Positions 28,374 to 36,612 of a stretch of DNA of 45,020 bases are shown piece by piece. The position numbers and the translations under genes are program-made. The stretch is from a virus, in the IMG/VR virus record IMGVR_UViG_3300034061_004859, positions 1-45,020 of that record. One strand, written 5' to 3'. The number at the start of each line of letters is the position of its first letter. The first letter of the stretch is position 1. Below the pieces are notes generated by a model. That model was given only the letters and a program-made list of their open reading frames with translations. It did no database searches and was not told the origin of the DNA.

Positions 28374-29417
28374 GTGGAAATGTACGATACCCGGACGCTG
28401 ATCGGCGTCATCCGCGTAATGAAGCCGCTGACGCCCTACTGGCTTCAGTACTTCCCGCGCACCCTGACGTTCGACTCCATGGACATCCAGTTCGACATGG
28501 TGGCGGACAGCCGCGTGTTGGCGCCGTTCGTGGCGCCGAACGTCCAGGGCCGCGTCATGGCGCAACTCGGCCACACGGCCAAGGTGTTCCGCCCGGCGTA
28601 TGTCAAGCCGAAGCACGCGGTCGACCCGTCGCAGGGCCTTCCGCGTATGGCCGGCGAGGCGCTCGCCGGGGAAATGTCCGCCGGTCAGCGTGTTCAGGCG
28701 ATCATCGTCGAGAACATGCGCCGCGAACGCGAGATGATCGAGCGCCGCTGGGAGTGGATGGCCGCGAAGGCGATCATCGACGGCCAGGTGACGGTGTCCG
28801 GCGAAGACTATCCGGCCGTGACCGTCTCGTTCGGCCGCCACGCCGATCTCGCGGAAACCCTGTTGACGACCGAACGCTGGTCCCAGACGACCGCCACGCC
28901 GCTCGCCGACATCGCCGCCAAGCGCAAGCGGTCGTTTGAACTCGCCCGGACGCCGATCACCCGTCTGACTTTCGGCGCGGACGCCTGGGAATACTTCAGC
29001 ACGCACGCGGACGTGACAGCCCTGCTGAGCAACCAGCAGCGCGGGTCGACGACCGACTTCTCCCTCGTGGCTGCTGACCCCGGCCCGTTCGAGTATATGG
29101 GCCGTCTCGCCGGCTCCGCGGGCACCGGTGGGCTGGAATTGTATCGCTACAGTGATCAGTACGACGATGACAGCGGCACGGCGACCGACGTTCTGGACAC
29201 GAACACCGTGGTCGGAACCGGCCCGGGCATCCAGGGCGTTCGCTGCTTCGGCGCGATCAAGGACCTGGACGCCGGCCCGAACGGCCTGGCGGCGTTGGAG
29301 ATGTTCCCGAAAATGTGGACCGTCCCCGACCCGTCGACGGCCTACACCATGATCCAGTCCGCGCCCCTCATGGTGCCGGCCCAGCCCAACGGGGCGTTCA
29401 AGCTGAAGGTGCATTGA
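28374..29417 (+). CDS. Major capsid protein (lambda gpE family)
   Basis: 347 residues from GTG 28374, where GGAAGGA lies nine bases upstream; ATG 28380 (two codons on) is an alternative. The N-terminal TRTLIGVIRVMKPLTPYWLQ, FPRTLTFDSMDIQFDMV and the LAPFVAPNVQGRVM segment are diagnostic of gpE. The middle has KAIIDGQVTVSGEDYP and the C-terminal portion contains EMFPKMWTVPDPSTAY and IQSAPLMVPAQPNG. It builds the HK97-fold shell. The short upstream intergenic gap and strong signals fit very high expression. It is not visibly fused to a scaffold. Confidence 0.95.
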   Translation: MEMYDTRTLIGVIRVMKPLTPYWLQYFPRTLTFDSMDIQFDMVADSRVLAPFVAPNVQGRVMAQLGHTAKVFRPAYVKPKHAVDPSQGLPRMAGEALAGEMSAGQRVQAIIVENMRREREMIERRWEWMAAKAIIDGQVTVSGEDYPAVTVSFGRHADLAETLLTTERWSQTTATPLADIAAKRKRSFELARTPITRLTFGADAWEYFSTHADVTALLSNQQRGSTTDFSLVAADPGPFEYMGRLAGSAGTGGLELYRYSDQYDDDSGTATDVLDTNTVVGTGPGIQGVRCFGAIKDLDAGPNGLAALEMFPKMWTVPDPSTAYTMIQSAPLMVPAQPNGAFKLKVH

Positions 29418-29418
29418 T

Positions 29419-29661
29419 ATGCCGACTCGCGTCGCGCTCCAGCGCATCACTACGTCCCGGGACGGCAAGCGGGTGACCGTCGCCCCGGGAGAAGTTTTCG
29501 ACTTCACGGCCGAGGAGATCACATCTTTGGCCGGGCAGACCCCGCCCGCGCTCCGTCGGCCGGTGCAAGAGGAGATTCCGCCCGCGCCGGAACCCGTCGC
29601 CGCGGCGAAGCCCGCCGCCCGCAAGACCGGGAAGGCGGCAATCCTGGAGGCCGACCTATGA
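29419..29661 (+). CDS. Small head protein, first of two tandem paralogues
   Basis: 80 residues from ATG 29419, one base after the capsid stop. The N-terminal 45 residues (ITTSRDGKRVTVAPGEVFDF, TAEEITSLAGQTPPALRRP) form a beta-hairpin and helix unit. A Pro/Ala-rich tail follows. The unit aligns with the one in the next gene, where TRGRKVIQLRAGDEFDFTES and EIVMLTGQ fill the same positions. The placement after the capsid gene suggests a head-tail connector accessory (lambda FI-like position). The function is unknown. Confidence 0.75.
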   Translation: MPTRVALQRITTSRDGKRVTVAPGEVFDFTAEEITSLAGQTPPALRRPVQEEIPPAPEPVAAAKPAARKTGKAAILEADL

Positions 29662-29864
29662 TCCGAACCGCCGCCAATTCGATTGACCTGACGCGGGGCC
29701 GCAAGGTCATCCAGCTTCGGGCCGGCGACGAGTTCGACTTCACGGAGTCGGAGATCGTCATGCTGACCGGCCAGAAGGCCCTCCGCCCTCTGCCCGGCGA
29801 GGCCGCGGCCCCGGCGTTCAACCCTTGGCCGGCACCGGCGGCGCAGGCCGCCGCGGACGAGTGA
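29658..29864 (+). CDS. Small head protein, second of two tandem paralogues
   Basis: 68 residues from ATG 29658 (ATGA overlap). Residues 8-45 (SIDLTRGRKVIQLRAGDEFD, FTESEIVMLTGQKALRPL) repeat the layout of the preceding protein: basic strand, GxxFDF, helix starting EEI/SEI and ending GQ. A low-complexity Pro/Ala tail ends the protein, as in its neighbour. A tandem duplication followed by divergence is the simplest explanation. The next gene starts on the overlapping GTGA. Confidence 0.75.
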   Translation: MIRTAANSIDLTRGRKVIQLRAGDEFDFTESEIVMLTGQKALRPLPGEAAAPAFNPWPAPAAQAAADE

Positions 29865-30232
29865 GCTTCCTCGAAGCCAAGCTCGCGATGCGGAGGGCCG
29901 TACACTCTACGTTTGCGGCCTCCGCCCTCTATTCCGACACCCAGACCGCCTCTGCCGTCCCGCTGACCGTCCGTTGGCACTCGGCCGACGCGAAGGCGTA
30001 CGGCGATATCGAGAGCGTCGGCTACGCCGAGGTCCTGGCCCGTGTCGACCGTCTGGTGTTCAGCCGGGACGAACTGACTTCCGCACAAATCCGCCTCCGT
30101 CGACTCGGCCGTGTGGTGTTCCCGGACTACGGGAACGCCGTGTTCGTGCTGGACACCGAGGACCCGCCGGACGGCCCGATCACCGTGGCCTGGACCGTGA
30201 GCCGCCCGCCGCAAGACGGGGGGTCGGCGTGA
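29861..30232 (+). CDS. Head-tail joining protein (gpFII-like)
   Basis: 123 residues from GTG 29861 (GTGA overlap; earlier in-frame codons lie inside the preceding gene). The opening SFLEAKLAMRRAVHSTFAAS with a following YSD, then LTVRWHSAD, YAEVLARVDRLVFSRDEL, the strand-rich RLRRLGRVVFPDYGNAV and VLDTEDPPDGPITV fit the head-tail joiner family placed after the capsid in lambda-like phages. The position before a gpZ-like protein supports this. It should sit between the portal/gpW complex and the tail. Recognition is by pattern and context, not a unique motif. Confidence 0.7.
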   Translation: MSFLEAKLAMRRAVHSTFAASALYSDTQTASAVPLTVRWHSADAKAYGDIESVGYAEVLARVDRLVFSRDELTSAQIRLRRLGRVVFPDYGNAVFVLDTEDPPDGPITVAWTVSRPPQDGGSA

Positions 30233-30819
30233 GCATCGAGGTCGACCTTTCCGACGTACGCGACCTGTCCGACTATTTCGCCCGGGCGCCCGACGCCGCC
30301 CGCAAGAGCGCTCGCTTGGCGCTGAACCAAGTGGCTGATCGAACCGGGTTGAAGAAGTCCCGCGTCCTGATGCGACAGCAGGTCGCCTTTCCTCCCGGCT
30401 ACCTGGAGGACCCGACTCGGTTCTTCATTAAGAAGTACGCCCAGGAAACCGATCTGGAGGCCGTGATCGCCGGCCGGACGGAGCCGACATCCTTGGCCCG
30501 ATTCGCCCGGTTCGGGGCGACCAAGAGTGGCGCCACGGTCACCGTTGCGCCGGGCCGCCCGCGCCGCATGAAGCGGGCGTTCATGGTCAACCTGAAGAAC
30601 GGCAACAAGGGCCTCGCGTTGCGTCTGGCGCCGGGCGAGGAACTGGTGAACCGCAAGCTGCCGGCCAAACGGTTCGGCCCGGGCGTCGTCCTGCTGTACG
30701 GCCCTTCGGTCGACCAGGTGTTCCGCACGGTAGCGGCTGACGTGGCGCCCGAGGCGTTGGACAAGCTGTCCGAGGAGTTTCTTCGACAATTCGTCCGACT
30801 GAGCCGGTCGCCGACATGA
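30229..30819 (+). CDS. Minor tail protein Z-like
   Basis: 196 residues from GTG 30229 (GTGA overlap). It begins with a short strand and helix (DLSDVRDLSDYFARAPDAARKS), followed by ARLALNQVADRTGLKKSRVLM, the KSxRxALNxxA block of gpZ. PPGYLEDPTRFF and a late RRMKRAFMVNLKNGNKGLALR complete the family pattern. gpZ is needed to complete the tail end that joins the head. Gene order (joiner, Z-like, U/terminator-like, tube) matches lambda-type modules. There is no signal or membrane segment. Confidence 0.82.
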   Translation: MSIEVDLSDVRDLSDYFARAPDAARKSARLALNQVADRTGLKKSRVLMRQQVAFPPGYLEDPTRFFIKKYAQETDLEAVIAGRTEPTSLARFARFGATKSGATVTVAPGRPRRMKRAFMVNLKNGNKGLALRLAPGEELVNRKLPAKRFGPGVVLLYGPSVDQVFRTVAADVAPEALDKLSEEFLRQFVRLSRSPT

Positions 30820-31352
30820 AGGAGCCGATCGCCCTGGCGGCGCTGAAGGCGCTGACGACCCACCTGGAAGGGATCAAGCCGACGAACGGCTACGACTTCG
30901 ATCTCCAGGGTCGCGTGTTCCGCGGCCGGGTTCGGTTCGGCCACGGTGAGCCGTTGCCGATGCTGTCGATCCTGGAGGCGCCCCGGCCCGAAGACGGCCT
31001 GCTGCTGCCCGTGGCTGCGGAGAACAACCGCCGTAGCGTGCGGGAGTGGGGTCTGCTGATCCAGGGCTGGGCGGTCGACGACCCTGAACACCCGACCGAC
31101 CCCGCCTACTACCTGATGGCCGCCGTAGAGCAACGCCTGTCCGACATCGTGGCCGTCCGGACGTCCGGCCAACCGGTCGACCCGGCGGTCTACCGCCTCG
31201 GCAACAGTGCCGCCGGCAAGCCGCGGATCTCCGGCGCCACGATCGGCCCGGGCTTGGTCCGACCGCCGCAAGAGGGAATCAGCGACACGGCTTTCTTTTA
31301 CCTGCCGGTTTCGCTACAACGCACAGTAGACCCCGCCAACCCGTACGAGTGA
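30816..31352 (+). CDS. Probable tail terminator / minor tail protein U position
   Basis: 178 residues from ATG 30816 (ATGA overlap). The N-terminal half has a helix (IALAALKALTTHLEGI), then DLQGRVFRGRVRFGHGEPL and LSILEAPRPEDG. Later segments are EWGLLIQGWAVDDPEHPTDPAYYL and RLSDIVAVRTSGQPVDPAVY. Proteins of this length directly before the tail tube are usually tail terminators that stop tube polymerisation. I call it by position and by the alpha/beta character, so the assignment is moderate. No catalytic motif is present. Confidence 0.6.
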   Translation: MKEPIALAALKALTTHLEGIKPTNGYDFDLQGRVFRGRVRFGHGEPLPMLSILEAPRPEDGLLLPVAAENNRRSVREWGLLIQGWAVDDPEHPTDPAYYLMAAVEQRLSDIVAVRTSGQPVDPAVYRLGNSAAGKPRISGATIGPGLVRPPQEGISDTAFFYLPVSLQRTVDPANPYE

Positions 31353-31359
31353 GGCAACC

Positions 31360-32442
31360 ATGGCCAACAATTACGTCCTCGGACGTGGCAAGCTGTATTT
31401 CGATCGGTTCGCCGCCGACACCACGACCGGCACCGGTGAACGGTATCTCGGCAACACGACCGAAGTTGTCCTCGCCGTGGCTGTCGAGAACCTGGAGCAC
31501 TACTCCAGCGACGAGGGCATCCGAATCAAGGATATGTCCGTCGAGACCCAGCGGACGCGGTCCGGCCGGTTCACGACGGACAACATCACCGGCGACAACC
31601 TCGGCTTGATTTTCGGCGCGGAGCCGACCAACCGGACCACGACCGAGATCACCGACGACGGCGACACGCTGACCGTTCAGCGCGGGTATTACTACCAGCT
31701 TGGCACACGGGCACACCGTCCCGAAGGTGTGACGAACGTCTCGTCGGTCCTTGTGCGCGACAACACCGGCGTCAAGGCGACCGGCACGCTGACGTTCAGC
31801 GGCCAGCCGACGGCCGACGACACCCTGACGATCAACGGGGTCGTGATCACGTTCAAGGCGAGCGGCGCGACAGGCAATCAAGTCAACCTCGGCGGCTCGG
31901 CCACTCTCACGGCACAGGCCGTCAAGGCGTTTATCAACGACCACCCGGACGAACTCCAGGTCGTCGCGACCGGCGCCTCGACCGTCATCACCCTGACCGC
32001 CGTTACGGCCGGCACCTGGGCCAACACGCTCGGCATCGCCCGTTCCGGCACCCACCCATCGCTGTCCGCCTCGGCCCTGGCCAGCGGCACGAACGGCGGC
32101 ACGATTCCTTCGGCCGGCAACTGGACCGTCGACGAGACGATGGGCCGGCTGTACATCGAAGAAGACAGCAACATCGCCAACGACGACATCCTTGTCGTGT
32201 CGTACGATGTCGAGACCCACACCGAAGAAACCTTGACGGCGGACGACCTTCTGGTCGAGGGCGCCCTGCGCTACATCGCCGACAATCCGGAGGGCGACGA
32301 CCGGGACTTCTTCATTCCCCGGGTCAAACTGTCCCCGACCGGCGACCTGCCCATGAAGGGCGATACATGGCTGTCGGTCACGATGACTTTCGAAGTTCTG
32401 ACCCTCGGCACCTACAAGCAGGTCTACTGGCGGAAGCGGTGA
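31360..32442 (+). CDS. Major tail tube protein with inserted domain
   Basis: 360 residues from ATG 31360, with GAGGCAACC upstream. Residues 1-138 start NNYVLGRGKLYFDRFA and have HYSSDEGIRIKDMSVETQ; the remainder after ~248 has WTVDETMGRLYIEEDSNIA and a late GDLPMKGDTWLSVTMTFEVL. This is a known siphovirus tube-protein type. Residues 140-247 are a foreign domain (GTLTFSGQPTADDTLTING ... ASGTNGG) homologous to the insert in the decoration protein, similar even at DNA level. In tail tubes such added domains usually decorate the outside; here it interrupts the chain rather than following it. Confidence 0.88.
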   Translation: MANNYVLGRGKLYFDRFAADTTTGTGERYLGNTTEVVLAVAVENLEHYSSDEGIRIKDMSVETQRTRSGRFTTDNITGDNLGLIFGAEPTNRTTTEITDDGDTLTVQRGYYYQLGTRAHRPEGVTNVSSVLVRDNTGVKATGTLTFSGQPTADDTLTINGVVITFKASGATGNQVNLGGSATLTAQAVKAFINDHPDELQVVATGASTVITLTAVTAGTWANTLGIARSGTHPSLSASALASGTNGGTIPSAGNWTVDETMGRLYIEEDSNIANDDILVVSYDVETHTEETLTADDLLVEGALRYIADNPEGDDRDFFIPRVKLSPTGDLPMKGDTWLSVTMTFEVLTLGTYKQVYWRKR

Positions 32443-32445
32443 TCC

Positions 32446-32904
32446 ATGGCCCTCGCTGACTACAAGCCGGAGACGCGCAACATCGCGTTTCCGGGCGGCG
32501 ACTTTGATGTCCGCGGTCTCGGGGTCGCGGACCTCACGATTCTGTTCACGTCGTTCGTCGACGATATCGAGGCGGTCGAACGCATCCTGTCCGGCCAGAT
32601 CAAGGGCCGTACGCTGACTCCGCAGGCCGGTGTGAACATCGCCATGGACTTTGTCCGCCAGGCGCCGAATTTCGTGTCGGCGGCCATCGCGATTGCCGCG
32701 GCGCCGTCGACCGCCGAGTTCGACCCGTCGTTGGTCCGAAAGGCGGCAACCCTGCCGCTGCACGCCCAGGTGACCGCTCTGTCGGCGATCGGCAGCCTGA
32801 CGTTCCAGGACGTCGCGGGCCTGGGAAATATCTTGGCGACACTCCTCCAGACAGCCGGCGCGATGCTGCCGGCGGAGCCGTCGCCCGGGGCCGCCCTGCC
32901 CTAG
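32446..32904 (+). CDS. Tail assembly chaperone, short form (gpG-like)
   Basis: 152 residues from ATG 32446 after GTGATCC. It lies between the tube and tape-measure genes, the fixed place of the chaperone pair. The protein is helical with ADLTILFTSFVDDIEAVERI, PNFVSAAIAIAAAPSTAEF and LSAIGSLTFQDVAGLGNILA. A GGGAAAT slippery sequence at 32823-32829, in the right phase, allows a -1 shift to a longer form (32446-33140). Most ribosomes should finish here at TAG 32902-32904. The chaperone wraps the tape measure during tail assembly. Confidence 0.82.
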   Translation: MALADYKPETRNIAFPGGDFDVRGLGVADLTILFTSFVDDIEAVERILSGQIKGRTLTPQAGVNIAMDFVRQAPNFVSAAIAIAAAPSTAEFDPSLVRKAATLPLHAQVTALSAIGSLTFQDVAGLGNILATLLQTAGAMLPAEPSPGAALP

Positions 32905-33140
32905 TCTGGTACTGGCTACAGCGCGACTCGGCGTCCCTGCTGGTCGCCAACGGGTTCACCCGGGAGGAGGCACACCGGCTACCGTTGGGTGTGCTGTGGT
33001 CCGAGGCCCATCTCGTACAGCGTCGTGTTAGACAGGCGCACGCGACGGATGCTATCCTGTTCCATGCGGCGGCTGTCGATGTTCTCAGCACGAACAGCAG
33101 CCACTTCAAAACGACGCTGGAGCGCCTGACCAATGGTTGA
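32446..33140 (+). CDS. Tail assembly chaperone, frameshifted long form (gpGT-like)
   Basis: The long form is about 231 residues: the first ~127 are shared with the short form, then a -1 shift at 32823-32829 reads through the short form's stop. The added T part contains LVWYWLQRDSASLLVANGF, TREEAHRLPLGVLWSEAHL and HAAAVDVL, and ends TLERLTNG at TGA 33138-33140, overlapping the tape-measure start at 33133. No independent start is needed. The W-x-x-E-A-H helix is the usual style of T domains that bind the tail tube. Without the shift, 33132-32905 would be an unexplained 230-base gap in a packed genome. Confidence 0.82.
32823..32829 (+). promoter_or_regulatory. -1 programmed frameshift site GGGAAAT
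   Basis: In the chaperone frame the bases read G GGA AAT, the X XXY YYZ pattern required for tandem slippage to GGG AAA. Lambda uses G GGA AAG at the same place in gene G. From here the -1 frame is open to TGA 33138-33140. I did not find an obvious strong pseudoknot directly after it, but the downstream sequence is GC-rich. Confidence 0.85.
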
Positions 33141-36100
33141 TCGTCGGGATGTCGAACTGGCGATGCGGGTCAAGGACCTGGCGTCGGCCGACTTCGCGAA
33201 GATCAAGACCGCCGTCGACAACCTGAACACGTCGCTCGAAGCCCAGGTAGCCGGCGCTCGTCAAGGCAAAGTGGCTGCCGGCGAACTCCGCGAATCCCTG
33301 TCCAAGCTGGAGCAAATCGAGAAGGCGCTGGTCTCGCAGCAGGCGCTCCTCGACAGGTACCGCGACCTCGCGAAGAAAATGACCGAGTTCTCGGCCGGCG
33401 CAAAGACGGCGCGGGACGCATCCGAGGCGCTGGCGAAAAGCCTGACCGCCGGAGAAGTTTCGGCCGCCGCGGCGCGACGGCAGCAGGAGCAGCTTGCCAA
33501 GACCGCCGACCGCATGTCCGAATCTTACCACCGGACACGGAAATCGTTTTACGACACCCAGGTCGAACTCCTGAAGACGGGGATCGGCGTCAAGGACTTG
33601 GACGCCTCGCAAAAGGCGCTGATCAACACGGCGACCCAGGTCGGCCAAGCCAAAACCGTGTTGTCAGCGTCGCTGTCCGGGTACGCCCGAAACCTCCGGC
33701 TGGCGAAAGAGGAAGCCAAGGCTCTCGCCGCCGAGGAGAAGAAGCTGGCCGCCCCTGGCGGTGCGGCGCCGGCGCCCAGTCCTGCGCCAAGCCGCCCGGC
33801 CGCTGGCGGCGTCTCGTCGGCCGCAGGGCCATCCGGCCCCCGTCAGCGGCCCGGCCGCGGCGGCGACACCGGCCTGTTCGGCCTTCGCGGGTTCGAACTC
33901 CAGAACCTCGGCTATCAGGTAAACGACATCGTCACCCAGTTGGCGAGCGGCACCGGCATCGGCCAGGTGATCGGGCAGCAGGGCGGCCAGATCCTCCAAA
34001 TCTTCAACCGCAACCTGTTCGACTTGATCGGGTTGATCCCTCGCTACGCCGGCGTCATCGCCGTGGCTACGACAGCCACGTTGGCTTTCTTCGAGGCGGC
34101 CCGGCAGCAGGAGTCGACCAAGCAGTTCCGGGCGGACCTGTTGGCGACGACAAGCGGCCTCGCCTACCAGGCGACCCAGTTGACGGCGATCCGAGACAAG
34201 GTCCGGGATTACGGCGTGTCCTGGGCAGACGCCGGCGAGGCCATTCGGTCGGCGATCGGCAGCGGGGTCGCCCAGGATCGGATCGCCGGGTTCCTGAAGG
34301 TGTCGCAGGACATCGTCGACCGGGTCGGCGGCAAAGTGCCCGAGGTCTTCAAGGCGTTGGTCGAGGGGTTCGGGGCCGGCTACGAGTCGATCGTCAAGTT
34401 GAACCAGCAGTATCAATTCCTGACGGCGGCCCAGGCCGAGAACATCAGGGGGATGTTCGAGAGCGGCAAACAGGCGGAGGCCAACGCGACGGCGTTCGAC
34501 CTGTTGTCGGCCCGTCAGCGAGCGGCGGCGGAGGAAGGGCTAGGGCCGTGGGGTCGGGCGCTCCGGGAGGTCGGGGGCCTCTACCGGGACTTCATGCGTT
34601 GGCTCTCGGACACCGGGCCGATCTCCGTCGCCGTGGCTGCCTGGAACGGACTAGCAACCGTGGTCGAGAAGGTCGCCAAGGCTCTCCGGTCGGCGGGCGC
34701 CGCGAACGCCCAGGCCCAGCTTAAAGACGCACAGGGGCAACTCTCCGGTTTGTCGGCCCGGCAGCAGGCCGAAGGTCTGCCGCAAGAGATGATCGACCAA
34801 GAACGGGTGGCGCTCCAGATGCGGATCAAGCAACTGGAGGACTACCTGAACCCGCCAGCGGAAGGGGCGCCGGGTGCCCTGGCTGTGCGTACGGACGCCG
34901 GCCAGATCACGGTCAACGACTACGTTCGCGGGCTGGAACGCCAGAAAGAGGCGGTCATCGGCCTGACCGACGAGCGACGGCGCGAACTCGCGGTCATCTC
35001 GGCGCTGGAGAACGCCCAGAAAATGGGCGTCACGCTGTCCGACGCGGAGACTGCGGCGATCAGCAACCTCGCCCGCGAGACCGAAGACGCCAAGATCAAG
35101 ACGGAACGGTACACCGAGAGTCAGAGACGGCTCACGCAGGCCGTCAAGGATGGGACCAACGCCGCCGCCATCGCGGCTGCCGGCGTCGCGGGCGAGGGCC
35201 AGGCACGGGCCGCGGGGGTTGTGACCCGGGAGGGCCTGAAGGCCGCCAGGGAGCAAGCGGAGGCCCAGGAACGCGAACGTCTGGCGGAGGCCGAACGGGA
35301 GCGGAAAGCCGCGGCGGCCAAGGCTCGGTCCGCCGCCGCCGCAGGTCGGGCCGAGTTCGGCCGCGAGTCGAGCCTGATGTCGCAGTTGTCGGCGCTGTCC
35401 CGCGCCGGTGGCGCCCGGGGCTTGGTCGACCTGGAAGAACGTATCCGGGAGATCGACGATCGGTTCGCCGCGTTGGCCAGGAACATCCAGGCGTTCCGTG
35501 CGGCCGGCGGGACGGCGATCGGCGGCAAGTCGATCGGCGCCTTCGAGTCGCAGGCGGCCGAGGCCCGTGATCGGGCCGCCGCCTTGGAGACCGTACGGTT
35601 CCGCGAGGAAGATATCAACCGGATCATCGCGGAGCGGAATACGCAGGTCCAGACATACAACAACCTGGCTCAGACCGGCGCGGTCACCCTGGCCGAAGCC
35701 CAGGACCGCGTGGCTGCTGCCTACGCCAAGACGACGCCGGAGATCCTGGAGGCGGTAGCGGCACTCGAAAAACTGATCGGCTCGTCCGACACCGCAAAGT
35801 ACCTGAGTACCAACCAGATGGACTTGCTGACGGCGAAGGCCCAGCAATTCCGGTCGGAGGCCCGGTACATCGACCCGCTCATGGCGCGGATCGAGAGCAG
35901 CGCGTCGCAGGCGTTCACGTCGTCGGCCGTGGCGGGAATCCAGGACGTCACGAAGGCGATCGCTGAAGCCGCCACACAGACAGGTAAGTGGGGCGACGTC
36001 ATGCGCTCCGTCGGCAACATGGCGTTGAACGTGCTGGCCTCGATCGGGCAGGCCGTGGCTAAGGCCATCTTCGAGATCTACGCCGCCCGGGCCGCATCGT

Positions 36101-36612
36101 CGCTTGTCGCCAGCGCCTCGTCAGGAGTCGGGTTCCTCGGGACACTGGGCAAGGTTCTCGGTCTGGCTGGGTCGGTTGCCGGCGCCGGCGGGTTCCTTTC
36201 GGGCGGCGCCGGCGTAGCCGGAGCCGTCGGTACGGTCAGTATGCCGGGTGTCAGTTCGGCCAGTTTCATGGTGTCGCACAACGGCGGCATCGTCGGCACG
36301 CCCGGGCCTCGGTTCTCCGGGCCGGCTGAGTGGTTCGCCAACGCTCCGCGCTACCACAGCGGCGGAATGGTCGGCCTGCGGCCCGATGAACAGGCGGCGG
36401 TCCTCCAGAAAGGCGAGGAGGTCTTGTCCAAGGACAGCCCGCGGAACCGCATGAACGGAGGGGGCGCCAACCAGGACGTCAACATCCGGAACGTCCTGTT
36501 GTTCGACGAGGCGGCCTTGGCGGGCGCCCTGGCGACCCCGGCCGGCGAACGGGTCGTCGTGAACATCATCAAGCGTAACGCGGCCTCCGTACGGCAGATG
36601 GTCCGGACCTGA
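33133..36612 (+). CDS. Tail tape measure protein
   Basis: 1159 residues from ATG 33133, overlapping the chaperone long form. The N-terminus (DVELAMRVKDLASADFAKIK) is a typical tape-measure start. Long coiled-coil stretches fill ~50-200 and ~560-720 (Glu/Arg/Ala-rich), and a hydrophobic pair of segments, RYAGVIAVATTATLAFFEAA and a Gly/Ala/Ser-rich block near 985-1010, could reach a membrane. The C-terminus has YHSGGMVGLRPDEQAAVLQ and KGEEVLSKDSP, a signature of tape measures. At ~1.5 angstrom per residue a tail near 170 nm is expected (inference). It ends TGATG with the next gene. Confidence 0.94.
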   Translation: MVDRRDVELAMRVKDLASADFAKIKTAVDNLNTSLEAQVAGARQGKVAAGELRESLSKLEQIEKALVSQQALLDRYRDLAKKMTEFSAGAKTARDASEALAKSLTAGEVSAAAARRQQEQLAKTADRMSESYHRTRKSFYDTQVELLKTGIGVKDLDASQKALINTATQVGQAKTVLSASLSGYARNLRLAKEEAKALAAEEKKLAAPGGAAPAPSPAPSRPAAGGVSSAAGPSGPRQRPGRGGDTGLFGLRGFELQNLGYQVNDIVTQLASGTGIGQVIGQQGGQILQIFNRNLFDLIGLIPRYAGVIAVATTATLAFFEAARQQESTKQFRADLLATTSGLAYQATQLTAIRDKVRDYGVSWADAGEAIRSAIGSGVAQDRIAGFLKVSQDIVDRVGGKVPEVFKALVEGFGAGYESIVKLNQQYQFLTAAQAENIRGMFESGKQAEANATAFDLLSARQRAAAEEGLGPWGRALREVGGLYRDFMRWLSDTGPISVAVAAWNGLATVVEKVAKALRSAGAANAQAQLKDAQGQLSGLSARQQAEGLPQEMIDQERVALQMRIKQLEDYLNPPAEGAPGALAVRTDAGQITVNDYVRGLERQKEAVIGLTDERRRELAVISALENAQKMGVTLSDAETAAISNLARETEDAKIKTERYTESQRRLTQAVKDGTNAAAIAAAGVAGEGQARAAGVVTREGLKAAREQAEAQERERLAEAERERKAAAAKARSAAAAGRAEFGRESSLMSQLSALSRAGGARGLVDLEERIREIDDRFAALARNIQAFRAAGGTAIGGKSIGAFESQAAEARDRAAALETVRFREEDINRIIAERNTQVQTYNNLAQTGAVTLAEAQDRVAAAYAKTTPEILEAVAALEKLIGSSDTAKYLSTNQMDLLTAKAQQFRSEARYIDPLMARIESSASQAFTSSAVAGIQDVTKAIAEAATQTGKWGDVMRSVGNMALNVLASIGQAVAKAIFEIYAARAASSLVASASSGVGFLGTLGKVLGLAGSVAGAGGFLSGGAGVAGAVGTVSMPGVSSASFMVSHNGGIVGTPGPRFSGPAEWFANAPRYHSGGMVGLRPDEQAAVLQKGEEVLSKDSPRNRMNGGGANQDVNIRNVLLFDEAALAGALATPAGERVVVNIIKRNAASVRQMVRT

